This document shows positions 9,909-15,534 of a stretch of DNA of 15,534 bases, piece by piece. The notes under the pieces were generated by a model. The model made no database searches. It was not told where the DNA came from and was given only the letters and a program-made list of their open reading frames with translations. A program made the translations under genes and the position numbers. Every line of letters begins with the position of its first letter. Position 1 is the stretch's first letter. The stretch comes from an uncultured Prevotella sp. (lineage in GTDB: Bacteria; Bacteroidota; Bacteroidia; Bacteroidales; Bacteroidaceae), in contig CAMYZK010000023.1 in NCBI GenBank assembly GCA_947303825.1, positions 1-15,534 on the forward strand. The letters run 5' to 3'.

Positions 9909-11132
9909 TTATTCTAGGTGGGACTTGCCTAACTGTTCTTTCACATATTCCTCGGTCACTTCAAAAGTGTTCACTTTACGCGACGGCACATCAAACATCG
10001 CGTCCATCATCACGCTCTCCACTATGGAGCGCAGGCCACGTGCTCCAAGCTTGTATTCCATTGCCTTGTCGACGATGGCCTCAAGGGCGTCATCGGTAAA
10101 CGACAGTTCAATGCCGTCCATCTGGAACAGCTTGACGTACTGCTTCACTATGCTGTTCTTTGGTTCCACAAGAATACGCCGCAATGCAGCACGGTCCAGT
10201 GGGCTAAGGTATGTCAGTATAGGCAGGCGTCCTATTATTTCGGGTATTAGTCCGAAACTCTTCAGATCCTGCGGCTGCACATACTTCATCAGGTCGTCTT
10301 TGTCTATCTTCCTCACATTCTGCACAGAGTTGTAGCCCACGGTATGGGTGTTCATGCGCTGTGCTATCTTGCGCTCTATGCCGTCGAAGGCACCGCCGCA
10401 GATGAAGAGTATATGACGGGTGTCTATAGCAATGTACTCTTGGTCGGGATGCTTGCGTCCGCCCTTTGGCGGCACGTTGACCGACGTGCCTTCCAGCAGC
10501 TTCAGCATTCCCTGCTGCACGCCCTCGCCGCTTACGTCGCGCGTAATGGAGGGGTTGTCGGCCTTGCGTGCAATCTTGTCTATCTCGTCGATGAACACAA
10601 TACCCCGCTCGGCAGCATCCACCTTGTAGTCGGCCACCTGAAGCAGCCTTGTCAGTATGCTCTCCACATCTTCGCCCACATAGCCTGCCTCGGTAAAGAC
10701 GGTGGCATCGACAATGGTAAACGGCACGTCGAGCATTTTGGCAATGGTGCGCGCCAGCAACGTTTTGCCAGTACCCGTCGGCCCCACCATGATGATGTTT
10801 GACTTCTCTATCTCCACATCGTCTTCTTCCTTACCCTTGGCCTGGCGCAGACGCTTATAATGGTTGTAGACAGCCACACTGAGGTAGCGCTTGGCCTCAT
10901 CCTGACCAATGATATACTGGTCGAGGTATTCTTTTATCTCCCTGGGCTTAGGCACTCGCTGTATGGAGGAATACTTGCCGTCCTCCTTACTGGCCTGGTC
11001 GTTCAAGCCCGACTCTTTCACTATCTGATACGCCTGCTTGGCACAGTCTTCGCAGATAAAGCCGTTGACACCCGAAATGAGCAGCTTCACCTCACGCTCT
11101 CCACGCCCGCAGAAATTACATTGTTTCTTCAC
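9909..11132 (-). CDS. clpX: ATP-dependent Clp protease ATP-binding subunit ClpX
   Basis: ClpX is the AAA+ unfoldase that feeds substrates into ClpP. The 407 residues show a C4 zinc-binding domain (Cys5, Cys8, Cys27, Cys30), Walker A GPTGTGKT (117-124), pore loop GYVG (150-153), Walker B VFIDEIDK (179-186), the RKH loop (226-228) and sensor-2 GARGLR (363-368). All AAA+ elements look intact. The ClpP-docking loop, IGF in E. coli, reads VGY here (265-267, context NTHTVGYNS). I recall a similar sequence in Bacteroides ClpX, so this is probably lineage-typical. The gene follows clpP after an 85-base gap that contains two short hairpins and degenerate heptamers but no recognisable promoter. Co-transcription with clpP is likely but unproven. 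Confidence 0.99.
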   Translation of the reverse strand: MKKQCNFCGRGEREVKLLISGVNGFICEDCAKQAYQIVKESGLNDQASKEDGKYSSIQRVPKPREIKEYLDQYIIGQDEAKRYLSVAVYNHYKRLRQAKGKEEDDVEIEKSNIIMVGPTGTGKTLLARTIAKMLDVPFTIVDATVFTEAGYVGEDVESILTRLLQVADYKVDAAERGIVFIDEIDKIARKADNPSITRDVSGEGVQQGMLKLLEGTSVNVPPKGGRKHPDQEYIAIDTRHILFICGGAFDGIERKIAQRMNTHTVGYNSVQNVRKIDKDDLMKYVQPQDLKSFGLIPEIIGRLPILTYLSPLDRAALRRILVEPKNSIVKQYVKLFQMDGIELSFTDDALEAIVDKAMEYKLGARGLRSIVESVMMDAMFDVPSRKVNTFEVTEEYVKEQLGKSHLE

Positions 11133-11147
11133 GTCTTTATTCTTTCA

Positions 11148-11190
11148 CAGGGACTTCACCCTGCCCATAGTATGTAGCCCACTTCGGGGC
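11148..11190 (-). other. Two short hairpins in the clpP-clpX gap
   Basis: In the sense of clpP and clpX transcription, GCCC-CGAAGT-GGGC (11177-11190) is followed by CAGGG-TGAAGT-CCCTG (11148-11163). Both have perfect short stems and six-base loops ending in GAAGT. Neither is followed by a strong U tract, so they do not look like intrinsic terminators. They could mark RNA processing or stability control between the two cistrons, or be chance pairings. Confidence 0.4.
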
Positions 11191-11194
11191 ACCC

Positions 11195-11215
11195 AACTCA
11201 TAATTCTTAACTCCG
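11195..11215 (+). repeat. Three degenerate heptamers (AAYTCNN) downstream of clpP
   Basis: The plus strand reads AACTCAT, AATTCTT, AACTCCG in exact seven-base register. This is the same degenerate unit family as the arrays beside guaB and purF. The stretch ends 2 bases before the clpP stop codon. Three copies alone would be weak; the claim rests on the similarity to the other two arrays. Confidence 0.45.
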
Positions 11216-11217
11216 GC

Positions 11218-11880
11218 TCACTTCTTCTTCAGCACCTGGTCTATCATTCCATACTCGCGTGCTTCCTCGGCTGTCATCCAGTAGTTGCGGTCACTGTCGG
11301 CCCACACCTTGTCATAGTCGGTATGCGAGTGCTCGGCAATGATGGTATACAGCTCTTTCTTCAGTTTCTGTATCTCGCGTGCCTCTATCTCTATGTCGCT
11401 GGCCTGACCCTGTACGCCTCCAAGCGGCTGGTGTATCATCACACGGCTGTGGGGCAGTGCCGAGCGCTTGCCCTCCTGCCCTGCCACCAGCAGCACAGCC
11501 GCCATAGAAGCTGCCATGCCTGTGCAGATGGTAGCCACGTCGCTCTGTATGAACTGCATGGTGTCGTAGATGCCCAGTCCGGCATATACGCTGCCACCGG
11601 GCGAGTTGACGTAGAGGTTGATGTCCTTGCCAGGATCTGTGGCATCAAGGTAGAGCAGCTGCGCCTGAAGCACGTTGGCTGTATAGTCGTTCACCTCAGT
11701 ACCCAGGAATATCACACGGTCCATCATCAGACGCGAGAAGACATCCATCTGTGTAACGTTGAGCTGGCGCTCCTCAAGAATATATGGATTCATATACTGA
11801 GCCTGAGCAGCCATAACATCGTCTAGCACCATGCCATTAACGCCAAGGTGCCCTGTTGCATATTTACGAAAATCGTTCAT
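11218..11880 (-). CDS. clpP: ATP-dependent Clp protease proteolytic subunit ClpP
   Basis: ClpP is the serine peptidase whose double heptameric ring degrades proteins delivered by ClpX. The 220 residues contain the S14 triad: Ser125 (GMAASMAAVLL), His150 (RVMIHQPLGG) and, by alignment with E. coli Asp171, Asp195 (VWADSDRNYWM). NSPGGSVYAGLGIYD (92-106) forms the substrate-binding strand region. The N-terminus has about 35 residues before ILEERQL, which could be a propeptide removed on maturation as in E. coli. The gene has its own -7 box (11912-11919) and is insulated from tig by a terminator. ClpX follows 85 bases downstream. All catalytic residues are present. Confidence 0.99.
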   Translation of the reverse strand: MNDFRKYATGHLGVNGMVLDDVMAAQAQYMNPYILEERQLNVTQMDVFSRLMMDRVIFLGTEVNDYTANVLQAQLLYLDATDPGKDINLYVNSPGGSVYAGLGIYDTMQFIQSDVATICTGMAASMAAVLLVAGQEGKRSALPHSRVMIHQPLGGVQGQASDIEIEAREIQKLKKELYTIIAEHSHTDYDKVWADSDRNYWMTAEEAREYGMIDQVLKKK

Positions 11881-11911
11881 GTCGTTTTACCTGTTTTTTC
11901 TGAATCAGATA

Positions 11912-11919
11912 CAAAGATA
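11912..11919 (-). promoter_or_regulatory. Promoter -7 box for clpP
   Basis: The minus strand reads TATCTTTG, an exact TAnnTTTG match, 31 bases upstream of the clpP ATG. A TTTG at 11932-11935 is too close to be the usual -33 element; the spacing is only 12 bases, filled by a T run. A -33 element at normal spacing is not convincing. Confidence 0.7.
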
Positions 11920-11975
11920 CGAAAAAAAAATCAAACCGTAAACATTTTAAGATTTTTTGTAGAAAAAAAATGGAC

Positions 11976-12008
11976 GAAAAAATCCCCTCAGCTGCAAGAG
12001 CCAAGGGG
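11976..12008 (-). terminator. Intrinsic terminator after tig
   Basis: In the tig sense the RNA can form a 10-bp stem, CCCCUUGGCU pairing with AGCUGAGGGG (two G-U pairs), around the loop CUUGC (11984-12008). A run of six U follows directly. It sits about 30 bases past the tig stop codon and ends before the clpP promoter, so clpP is probably a separate transcription unit. Confidence 0.88.
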
Positions 12009-12039
12009 AAACTATTCTTACTACCTAAAGGTTCTACTA

Positions 12040-13398
12040 TTATGCGTTCTGCATCATCTTGTTGAAATCGTCGAGCGAGATTTTCTTTGTCTTCAGCTTG
12101 ACAACCTTCTTCAGTTCAAACATGAGCTTACCGTCGATGGCACGGTCTACGAAGGCCTCCATGTTCTCTTTCTTCTTCAGCTGCTCGTCGGCATACTTCT
12201 CGAGCACGTCGTCGGGAATATCGTTCATGCCGTACTGTGCAAACTGCTGGCGCACGGCACCCTTTGCCACCTGCTTCAGGTCGGCATCTTCTACCTTGAT
12301 GCCGGTCTGCTCTATCAGCTGTTCCTTAATGAGGTGCCACTTCAGCTCCTTGATGCTGCCCTCGTAGTTCTTCTCTACGTAGTCGGCATCCTTGTCCTTG
12401 TTGTTCTGAAGCATGACGCGCTTCAGTATGGCATCGGGGAAGGTGAGATCGCCCACCTTCTTTTCCAGATACTCACGCACGTCGCGCAGGAAGCGGAAGT
12501 CTGCATTGGCTACCAGCTGTGGCTTGATGCCGTCGGCAATCTTCTGACGGAACTCGGCCTCGTCCTTCACGCTACCCTCGCCAAAGATACGGTCGAAGAG
12601 CTCCTGGTCTACGGCATGTGGCTGGAAGTGGCGTATCTCTGTCAGCTGGAAGCTGAAGTCACTCTCCAGGTCTTTCACCTGTTCCTTGTCAACCTTCAGC
12701 AGTGCAGCCACCTCGGCATCGTTGTCGGGATAGGCCTTCTTCGGGTTGAAGATGATGATGTCGCCCGGCTTGGCACCGTCGAACTTCTTCTTCTCGGCCT
12801 CGCCCTTAACATAGCTTGGCATAATCATGCCACCCTCGGTGGTGATGCCTCCCTCCAACGTGTTGCCCTCGGCATCGAGCTGGCGCAGGTCGCCCTTCAG
12901 GGTGTCGTTGCCGCTCCACTCCTGGGCCTCAACAAACTCACCTGCCTGACTCTGGAACATCTGCACCTGGTCGTCGATGATCTTATCATCTACGGTAACG
13001 TCGTAATAGGTTATCTGGTCGGCATTGCTCAGCTCAGCCTTGAATTCAGGAGCCACGGCAATATCGAACACGAAGGTGAAAGGACCGTCGCCCTGCAGGT
13101 CTTGCGGTTTCTGCTGCTCGTTGGGCAGAGGTTCGCCAAGCATTTGAATCTTGTTCTCACGTATGTATCCATATAGCTTCTCGCCTATCAGACGGTTTAT
13201 CTCGTCCACCTTGACAGCCGTGCCGTACTGCTTCTTGATAAGCCCCATGGGAACCATTCCCGGACGGAAGCCCGGCATCTGTGCACGCTTACGATAATCT
13301 TTCAACTTCTTCTCAACATCTGCCTGATAGTCGGCCTGCTCGACGGTGATGGTCATCAGTCCATTCACCTTGTCAGCACATTCAAACTGAATATTCAT
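12040..13398 (-). CDS. tig: Trigger factor, ribosome-associated chaperone
   Basis: Trigger factor binds the ribosome exit tunnel and shields nascent chains. This 452-residue protein has the N-terminal ribosome-binding domain (about 1-115), with the signature loop as GFRPGMVP (43-50); the usual GFRxGK lysine is Met48 here. A central region (about 155-258) occupies the place of the FKBP-type isomerase domain but is divergent (KGDLRQLDAEGN, KPGDIIIFNPKKAYP), so isomerase activity is doubtful. The C-terminal chaperone arms follow (about 259-452: DQELFDRIFGEGSVKDEAEFRQKI and onward), ending KISLDDFNKMMQNA. It is somewhat longer than E. coli Tig (432), as expected for Bacteroidetes. It is preceded by its own promoter and a possibly structured leader, and is closed by a strong terminator, so it is likely monocistronic. 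Confidence 0.97.
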   Translation of the reverse strand: MNIQFECADKVNGLMTITVEQADYQADVEKKLKDYRKRAQMPGFRPGMVPMGLIKKQYGTAVKVDEINRLIGEKLYGYIRENKIQMLGEPLPNEQQKPQDLQGDGPFTFVFDIAVAPEFKAELSNADQITYYDVTVDDKIIDDQVQMFQSQAGEFVEAQEWSGNDTLKGDLRQLDAEGNTLEGGITTEGGMIMPSYVKGEAEKKKFDGAKPGDIIIFNPKKAYPDNDAEVAALLKVDKEQVKDLESDFSFQLTEIRHFQPHAVDQELFDRIFGEGSVKDEAEFRQKIADGIKPQLVANADFRFLRDVREYLEKKVGDLTFPDAILKRVMLQNNKDKDADYVEKNYEGSIKELKWHLIKEQLIEQTGIKVEDADLKQVAKGAVRQQFAQYGMNDIPDDVLEKYADEQLKKKENMEAFVDRAIDGKLMFELKKVVKLKTKKISLDDFNKMMQNA

Positions 13399-13431
13399 TT
13401 TCTGTATTGCTATTTTAACTATTTAATATAA

Positions 13432-13539
13432 TCAACTAATGGTGGCAACTCCCTTCAGCAGAAGTGCCATCTCTTTCATTTGGGCTGCAAAATTACTCAT
13501 AATTAGCGGAAAAGCCGCACGATTACCATTTTTTAACAT
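13432..13539 (-). CDS. Possible small ORF (35 codons) between purF and tig
   Basis: An open frame starts at an ATG 8 bases after the purF stop. It opens MLKNGNRAAFPLIM and ends MKEMALLLKGVATIS before TGA at 13432. An internal ATG at 13479 would give just the last 15 residues. That shorter form fits the predicted tig transcript better, because the -7 box (13488-13495) lies inside the longer frame and transcription would start close to the internal ATG. I recognise no family, and the amphipathic Leu-rich ending is suggestive but not evidence. It could be a leader peptide for tig, a tiny protein, or chance. Confidence is low. Confidence 0.25.
   Translation of the reverse strand: MLKNGNRAAFPLIMSNFAAQMKEMALLLKGVATIS
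13443..13469 (-). promoter_or_regulatory. Hairpin in the tig 5' leader
   Basis: In the tig sense, an outer stem TGGCA/TGCCA (5 bp) encloses an inner stem CTTC/GAAG capped by the tetraloop TGCT. A GGAGT bulge lies on the 3' side. It sits 45-71 bases upstream of the tig ATG, in the predicted untranslated leader, and overlaps the coding frame of the small ORF. This may be a cis-regulatory element for tig, but no matching RNA family is known to me. Confidence 0.4.
13488..13495 (-). promoter_or_regulatory. Promoter -7 box for tig
   Basis: The minus strand reads TAATTTTG followed by CAGCCC, matching the Bacteroidetes TAnnTTTG box. It is about 90 bases upstream of the tig start, which implies a leader of roughly 80 bases. 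No TTTG is evident at the -33 spacing. Confidence 0.6.
13506..13518. other. Short hairpin between purF and the tig promoter
   Basis: The sequence GCGG-AAAAG-CCGC is a perfect 4-bp stem with a five-base loop. It lies about 30-40 bases past the purF stop. In the purF sense it is followed by UAAUU rather than a U run, so it is at best a weak terminator for purF. Confidence 0.3.
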
Positions 13540-13547
13540 GGCAGAGC

Positions 13548-15023
13548 CTATCCGAAGAACTCCCCGTCGCCTTGCTGCTGGTCGTAGCTGGAACCATCGA
13601 AGCAGTGAGTGCAGACATGGTCTTTGGGCAGCCCTATCGACTCTATGAGGTCTTCCAGACGGGCAAACTTGAGCGACGTAAGCCCCAGCCTACGGGCTAT
13701 CTCGTCTACCATGCGCTGGTATTCGGGCGAGTCTGTCTTTGAGTACTTGTCAAGGTTGGCCTTGTCATCGCCCTCAAAGTCACGTATGATGCGACGGGTG
13801 ATAAGCTCCAGGTCGCTCTTTGAGTTGGTAAAGCCAATGAAGGGACACCCGTAGACCAGCGGCGGACAGGATATTCTGACGTGCACCTCGCTGGCACCGT
13901 TCTGCACAAACTCATGGGCGTTGTCGCGCAGCTGTGTACCACGTACTATCGAGTCGTCGCAGAACACCACGCGCTGCCCGCGCAGCAATGCCTCGTTGGG
14001 TATTAGCTTCATCTTTGCCACCAGGTCGCGACGGCTCTGGCTACCTGGCGTAAACGAGCGGGGCCATGTGGGGGTGTACTTCAGCACGGCACGCTTGTAG
14101 GGTATGCCCGAACCTTCAGAGTAGCCCAGGGCCATGCCGACACCACTGTCGGGAATGCCGCACACCAGGTCGGCCTCAACATCATCGCGCTCACCCATCA
14201 TACGCCCGTTCTTCTCGCGTACATATTCTGTATTAATACCCTCATAGCAGGAGGCGGGGAAACCATAGTACACCCACAGGAACGAGCATATCTGGCAACG
14301 CTTGAAAGCCGGTTGCAACACCTCAAGACCGTCTGCACTTAGCCTTACTATCTCACCGGGGCCTACGTCGCGCAACGGCTTATAGTCAAGATTGGGGAAA
14401 CTCGTCGTCTCGCTGCTCACTGCGTATGCCTGAATAAACTCGTCGGTGCCGATGGGTGACAGTCTGTGTACCTCTTTACGGCCAATGACGATAGGCGTGC
14501 GACCCAGAAAGTCACGGGCTGCAATGATGCCATCCTCTGTAAGGATAAGCATGGAGCATGAGCCTTTTATCTTCTGATAGACACGGTTGATGCCATCTAC
14601 AAACGAGCTGCCCATGTTGATAAGGAGAGCCACCAGCTCGGTCTGGTTAAGCTTGTTGGCACTCTGCTCACTGAGGTGCATGCGCTGCGCCAGCAGCTCG
14701 TCGGCAATCTCACGAAGGTTATTGATTTTTGCCACAGTCACCACTGCATAGCGACCTAGGTGTGAGTTGATGATTATTGGCTGTGGGTCGGTGTCGCTGA
14801 TGACGCACAAGCCCTGGGTGCCCTTGAAGTCCTCCAGCTCATCCTCGAAATTGGAACGGAAATAGTCACGCTCCAGTTAGTGTATGGAGCGAGAGAAACC
14901 CTTCTCCTTGTCAAACGTGACAAGGCCTGCCCGCCGAGTGCCCAGATGTGAATTGTAGTCGGTGCCGTAAAACAAGTCATTTACGCAATCTCTAGTGCTA
15001 ATGGTACCAAAAAAGCCACCCAT
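13548..15023 (-). pseudogene. purF: Amidophosphoribosyltransferase-like (PurF family), interrupted by in-frame TAA at codon 49
   Basis: PurF makes 5-phosphoribosylamine from PRPP and glutamine, the first step of purine synthesis. The frame runs from ATG 15023 (MGGFFGTISTRD, YGTDYNSHLGTRRAG) to TAG at 13548, 491 codons, and is open except for a TAA at 14879-14877 (codon 49, after RSIH). The frame then resumes with clear family sequence (LERDYFRSNFEDELEDF, NSHLGRYAVVTVAKI). The phosphoribosyl domain has KYTPTWPRSFTPGSQ and the PRPP motif VVFCDDSIVRGTQL (codons 352-365). Cysteines at codons 246, 393, 471 and 474 correspond in context to the Fe-S ligands of Bacillus-type PurF. The N-terminal glutaminase domain begins M-G-G where active enzymes have M-C-G, so the Cys1 nucleophile is missing; I recall this in Bacteroidetes relatives too. 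One clean stop and no other decay suggest either a very recent mutation or a sequence error. A TTG start at 14810 would lose most of the glutaminase fold. Confidence 0.85.
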
Positions 15024-15052
15024 AAAAGTATCCTGTTTGCAATTTGTGCGTG

Positions 15053-15060
15053 CAAAGATA
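15053..15060 (-). promoter_or_regulatory. Promoter -7 box for the purF-like gene
   Basis: The minus strand reads TATCTTTG, an exact TAnnTTTG match, 29 bases upstream of the MGGFFG start codon. This placement supports that start over the in-frame ATG at 15080, which lies upstream of the box. The flanks GCGTGCAAAGATACAAAA (plus strand) match the guaB promoter block. Confidence 0.75.
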
Positions 15061-15066
15061 CAAAAA

Positions 15067-15094
15067 AATTCATAATTCATAATTTATAATTCAT
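15067..15094 (+). repeat. Four heptamers AATTCAT between the purF and GH35 promoters
   Basis: The units are AATTCAT, AATTCAT, AATTTAT, AATTCAT in perfect register, followed by a T run. The array starts 6 bases upstream of the purF -7 box and ends 10 bases before the GH35 -7 box, so it fills the upstream promoter region of both divergent genes. It shares period and unit pattern with the array beside guaB (AACTCCT in the same phase). Confidence 0.8.
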
Positions 15095-15104
15095 ATTTTT
15101 TTCG

Positions 15105-15112
15105 TAACTTTG
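15105..15112 (+). promoter_or_regulatory. Promoter -7 box for the GH35 gene
   Basis: TAACTTTG matches TAnnTTTG and is followed by CAAAAAAC. It lies 31 bases upstream of the GH35 ATG. The -33 region falls inside the AT-rich heptamers and shows no TTTG. Confidence 0.65.
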
Positions 15113-15143
15113 CAAAAAACTTAAAACAACGCAATTCTACATT

Positions 15144-15534
15144 ATGAAAAACCTATTGAAAAAGATGGCTCTGGCTGCCATGTTCTTAGCCGCCCCCATC
15201 ACCATTACCACCGCAGGCACCTCGGCTGTGCCCAGCGGTTCCACAGTGCCCGGCAGTTCCACAGTGCCCGGCGGTTTAACAGTGCCCGGCGGTTTAACAG
15301 TGTCCGGCGGTTCTACAGTGTCCGGCGGTTCTCCCGCCGGAACATTCACCACCGGCGACAAGACATTCCTGCTCAACGGCAAGCCTTTCATCGTGAAGGC
15401 GGCCGAGGTTCACTACCCCCGCATCCCTCGCCCCTACTGGGAGCATCGCATCAAGATGTGTAAGGCTCTGGGCATGAACGCCGTGTGCATCTACATCTTC
15501 TGGAACATCCACGAGCAGCAGGAGGGTCAGTTCG
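15144..15534 (+). CDS. Secreted beta-galactosidase, glycoside hydrolase family 35, N-terminal part
   Basis: The first 130 codons are present and the gene runs off the right edge. A signal peptide (MKNLLKKMALAAMFLAAPI, about residues 1-28) directs export. A low-complexity linker of hexapeptide repeats (VPSGST, VPGSST, VPGGLT twice, VSGGST, VSGGS; about residues 29-63) follows. The catalytic barrel then begins with FLLNGKPFIVKAAEVHYPRIP and continues through YWEHRIKMCKALGMNAVCIYIFWNIHEQ, a classic GH35 opening. GH35 enzymes release terminal beta-galactose from oligo- and polysaccharides; the catalytic Glu residues lie beyond the window. The gene is divergent from purF with its own -7 box. I do not know whether it belongs to a polysaccharide utilisation locus, because the next genes are not visible. 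Confidence 0.93.
   Translation, partial: MKNLLKKMALAAMFLAAPITITTAGTSAVPSGSTVPGSSTVPGGLTVPGGLTVSGGSTVSGGSPAGTFTTGDKTFLLNGKPFIVKAAEVHYPRIPRPYWEHRIKMCKALGMNAVCIYIFWNIHEQQEGQF
15228..15332 (+). repeat. 18-bp in-frame tandem repeat in the GH35 gene, 5.8 copies
   Basis: Units begin at 15228, 15246, 15264, 15282, 15300 and 15318 (the last is 15 bases). The consensus is GTGCCCGGCGGTTYNACA, coding V-P/S-G-G-S/L-T. Copies 3 and 4 are identical, and copy 5 and the partial copy 6 share the GTGTCCGGCGGTTCT form. This pattern points to stepwise duplication. The period is a multiple of three, so gain or loss of units would change only linker length. Confidence 0.95.
15321..15341 (+). other. Inverted repeat at the end of the GH35 linker
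   Basis: TCCGGCGG, a TTCTC loop and CCGCCGGA form a perfect 8-bp GC-rich stem spanning the last repeat unit and the first codons after it. It lies about 180 bases into the coding sequence. It could slow polymerase or ribosomes or favour repeat slippage; it may also be coincidence of Gly/Pro codons. Confidence 0.5.

Noticed and set aside
11912-11935. TTTG at 11932-11935 as the -33 element of the clpP promoter
   Set aside because: The spacing of 12 bases to the -7 box is too short for the known Bacteroidetes promoter architecture.
11848-13176. Open frame of 442 codons on the plus strand opposite tig
   Set aside because: It is an antisense shadow of trigger factor. The Leu/His-rich sequence has no motif, and its start overlaps the clpP promoter region.
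13548-14810. TTG at 14810 as the native start of the purF-like gene
   Set aside because: Family sequence and the promoter lie upstream in the same frame; this start would remove most of the glutaminase domain.
15137-15391. Antisense frame with PPDTV/PPGTV repeats opposite the GH35 gene
   Set aside because: It is only the reverse reading of the 18-bp repeat; the plus strand has a signal peptide and a GH35 domain.
15144-15534. Phase-variable on/off switching of GH35 by the repeat
   Set aside because: The 18-bp unit preserves the reading frame, so copy change alters linker length and does not switch expression.

Overview
The window reads as ordinary chromosomal core of a Bacteroidales bacterium, most likely Prevotellaceae. 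Three things support this. The promoters are of the Bacteroidetes type, with a -7 box TAnnTTTG and no obvious Shine-Dalgarno sequences. The gene order is one I know from Bacteroides/Prevotella: tig, clpP, clpX, recQ, guaB, two parvulin chaperones, an OstA-like protein, mutL. The right edge carries a PurF-like protein that starts MGGFFG and a GH35 beta-galactosidase, both familiar in this order. The genus is inferred from protein style and is not proven. Nearly everything is on the minus strand; only the last gene is on the plus strand.

Layout, in transcription order for the minus strand (right to left). A purF-type gene (13548-15023) is interrupted by an in-frame TAA at codon 49. A 149-base gap then holds a small ORF, a hairpin leader and a promoter for tig (12040-13398). 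Tig is followed by a good intrinsic terminator. Next come clpP and clpX (AAA+ protease) and recQ (helicase), closely spaced. A 178-base gap made largely of heptamer repeats separates recQ from guaB, which has its own promoter. From guaB to the left edge the genes are packed with gaps of about 9-11 bases: two secreted parvulin-type isomerases, an OstA/LptA-like envelope protein and a small one-helix membrane protein. After a further 86 bases comes mutL, which runs off the window. On the plus strand the 5' part of a secreted GH35 beta-galactosidase (15144 onward) diverges from purF.

How the genes work together. Tig, ClpP and ClpX form a protein folding and turnover block. The two parvulins, the OstA-like protein and probably the small membrane protein form an outer-membrane and LPS biogenesis block, driven from the guaB side. 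RecQ and MutL serve genome maintenance. PurF and GuaB belong to purine nucleotide synthesis.

I found no mobile element, CRISPR array, tRNA, rRNA or defence system, and nothing I would call a new multi-gene system. The points most worth a second look are: the nonsense codon in purF and its lack of the usual Cys1; a degenerate heptamer repeat (AAYTCNT) recurring in three separate gaps; a nearly identical promoter block shared by the two purine genes guaB and purF; the small ORF and hairpin ahead of tig; and an 18-bp repeat that inserts a VPGGST-type linker between the signal peptide and the GH35 catalytic domain.
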